This document shows, in pieces, positions 5,875-5,952 of a DNA stretch of 5,952 nucleotides (its first letter is position 1; each line of letters opens with the position of its first letter). The notes under the pieces are model-generated. The model did not search any database and had not been told where the DNA came from. It saw only the letters and a list, made by a program, of their open reading frames with translations. This DNA is from Acidobacteriota bacterium (GTDB lineage: Bacteria; Acidobacteriota; UBA6911; RPQK01), in NCBI GenBank assembly GCA_003819755.1, contig RPQK01000504.1, positions 1 through 5,952 of the forward strand. The letters are read 5' to 3'. The position numbers and the translations under genes were made by a program.

Positions 5875-5937
5875 CGCACCCCGGCAGGGGTGCGAGGAGT
5901 CCCTCCTCCCACTCCTGCCGGAGTGGGGGATTTTATT
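5875..5937 (+). terminator. 53-base near-perfect hairpin followed by TTTTATT, probable transcription terminator
   Basis: Bases 5875-5899 pair with 5903-5927: 21 Watson-Crick pairs, one G-T wobble and three mismatches (5876/5926, 5880/5922, 5893/5909) around the 3-base loop TCC. GGA and then TTTTATT (5931-5937) follow, as expected for an intrinsic terminator. The arms also fold separately into two 8-bp hairpins: 5875-5894 with loop GGCA and 5908-5927 with loop TGCC. The distance of about 130 bases from the GH67 stop is long. The palindrome may be part of a dispersed repeat that also terminates transcription. Confidence 0.55.
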
Positions 5938-5952
5938 GCCTGTTTCCCGGGG

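Overview
This is a GC-rich bacterial chromosomal segment with four protein genes, all on the + strand and well spaced. No tRNA, rRNA, CRISPR array, transposase or phage gene is visible. The wording of the ROK regulator (a start like MRKIDLSNFQIAT and the helix-turn-helix that follows) and of the HEAT-repeat protein (a start like MPRRDLVREQLEAI) resembles proteins I associate with Acidobacteriota. Verrucomicrobiota or Planctomycetota remain possible. This placement is recalled family resemblance, not a search result.

Layout. (1) 3-1046: the 3' part of an ECF sigma factor with a long C-terminal extension (ECF42/DUF6596 type), cut by the window edge. (2) 1036-1115: an array of 9-base repeats that begins inside the sigma gene's last codons and folds back on an inverted copy. 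(3) 1142-2086: a cytoplasmic HEAT-repeat protein of unknown function. (4) 2087-2170: a short gap with a weak hairpin and a plausible promoter. (5) 2171-3379: a ROK-family transcriptional regulator with a winged-helix DNA-binding domain, an intact zinc motif and a damaged kinase centre. (6) 3380-3569: a second inverted array of 9-base repeats, of different sequence. (7) 3570-5744: a secreted GH67 alpha-glucuronidase with all three expected catalytic residues. (8) 5745-5952: non-coding DNA rich in palindromes, ending in a 53-base near-perfect hairpin followed by a T-rich stretch.

How the genes may work together. The ROK regulator and the GH67 enzyme form a plausible glucuronoxylan-use pair: the enzyme removes (4-O-methyl)glucuronic acid from xylo-oligosaccharides, and the regulator would respond to a xylan-derived sugar. 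The sigma factor and HEAT protein have no evident link to this. The least explained parts are the two inverted 9-base arrays, which share a period and fold-back design but not a unit sequence, and the composite palindromic block at the end. No clearly new multi-gene system can be demonstrated here.
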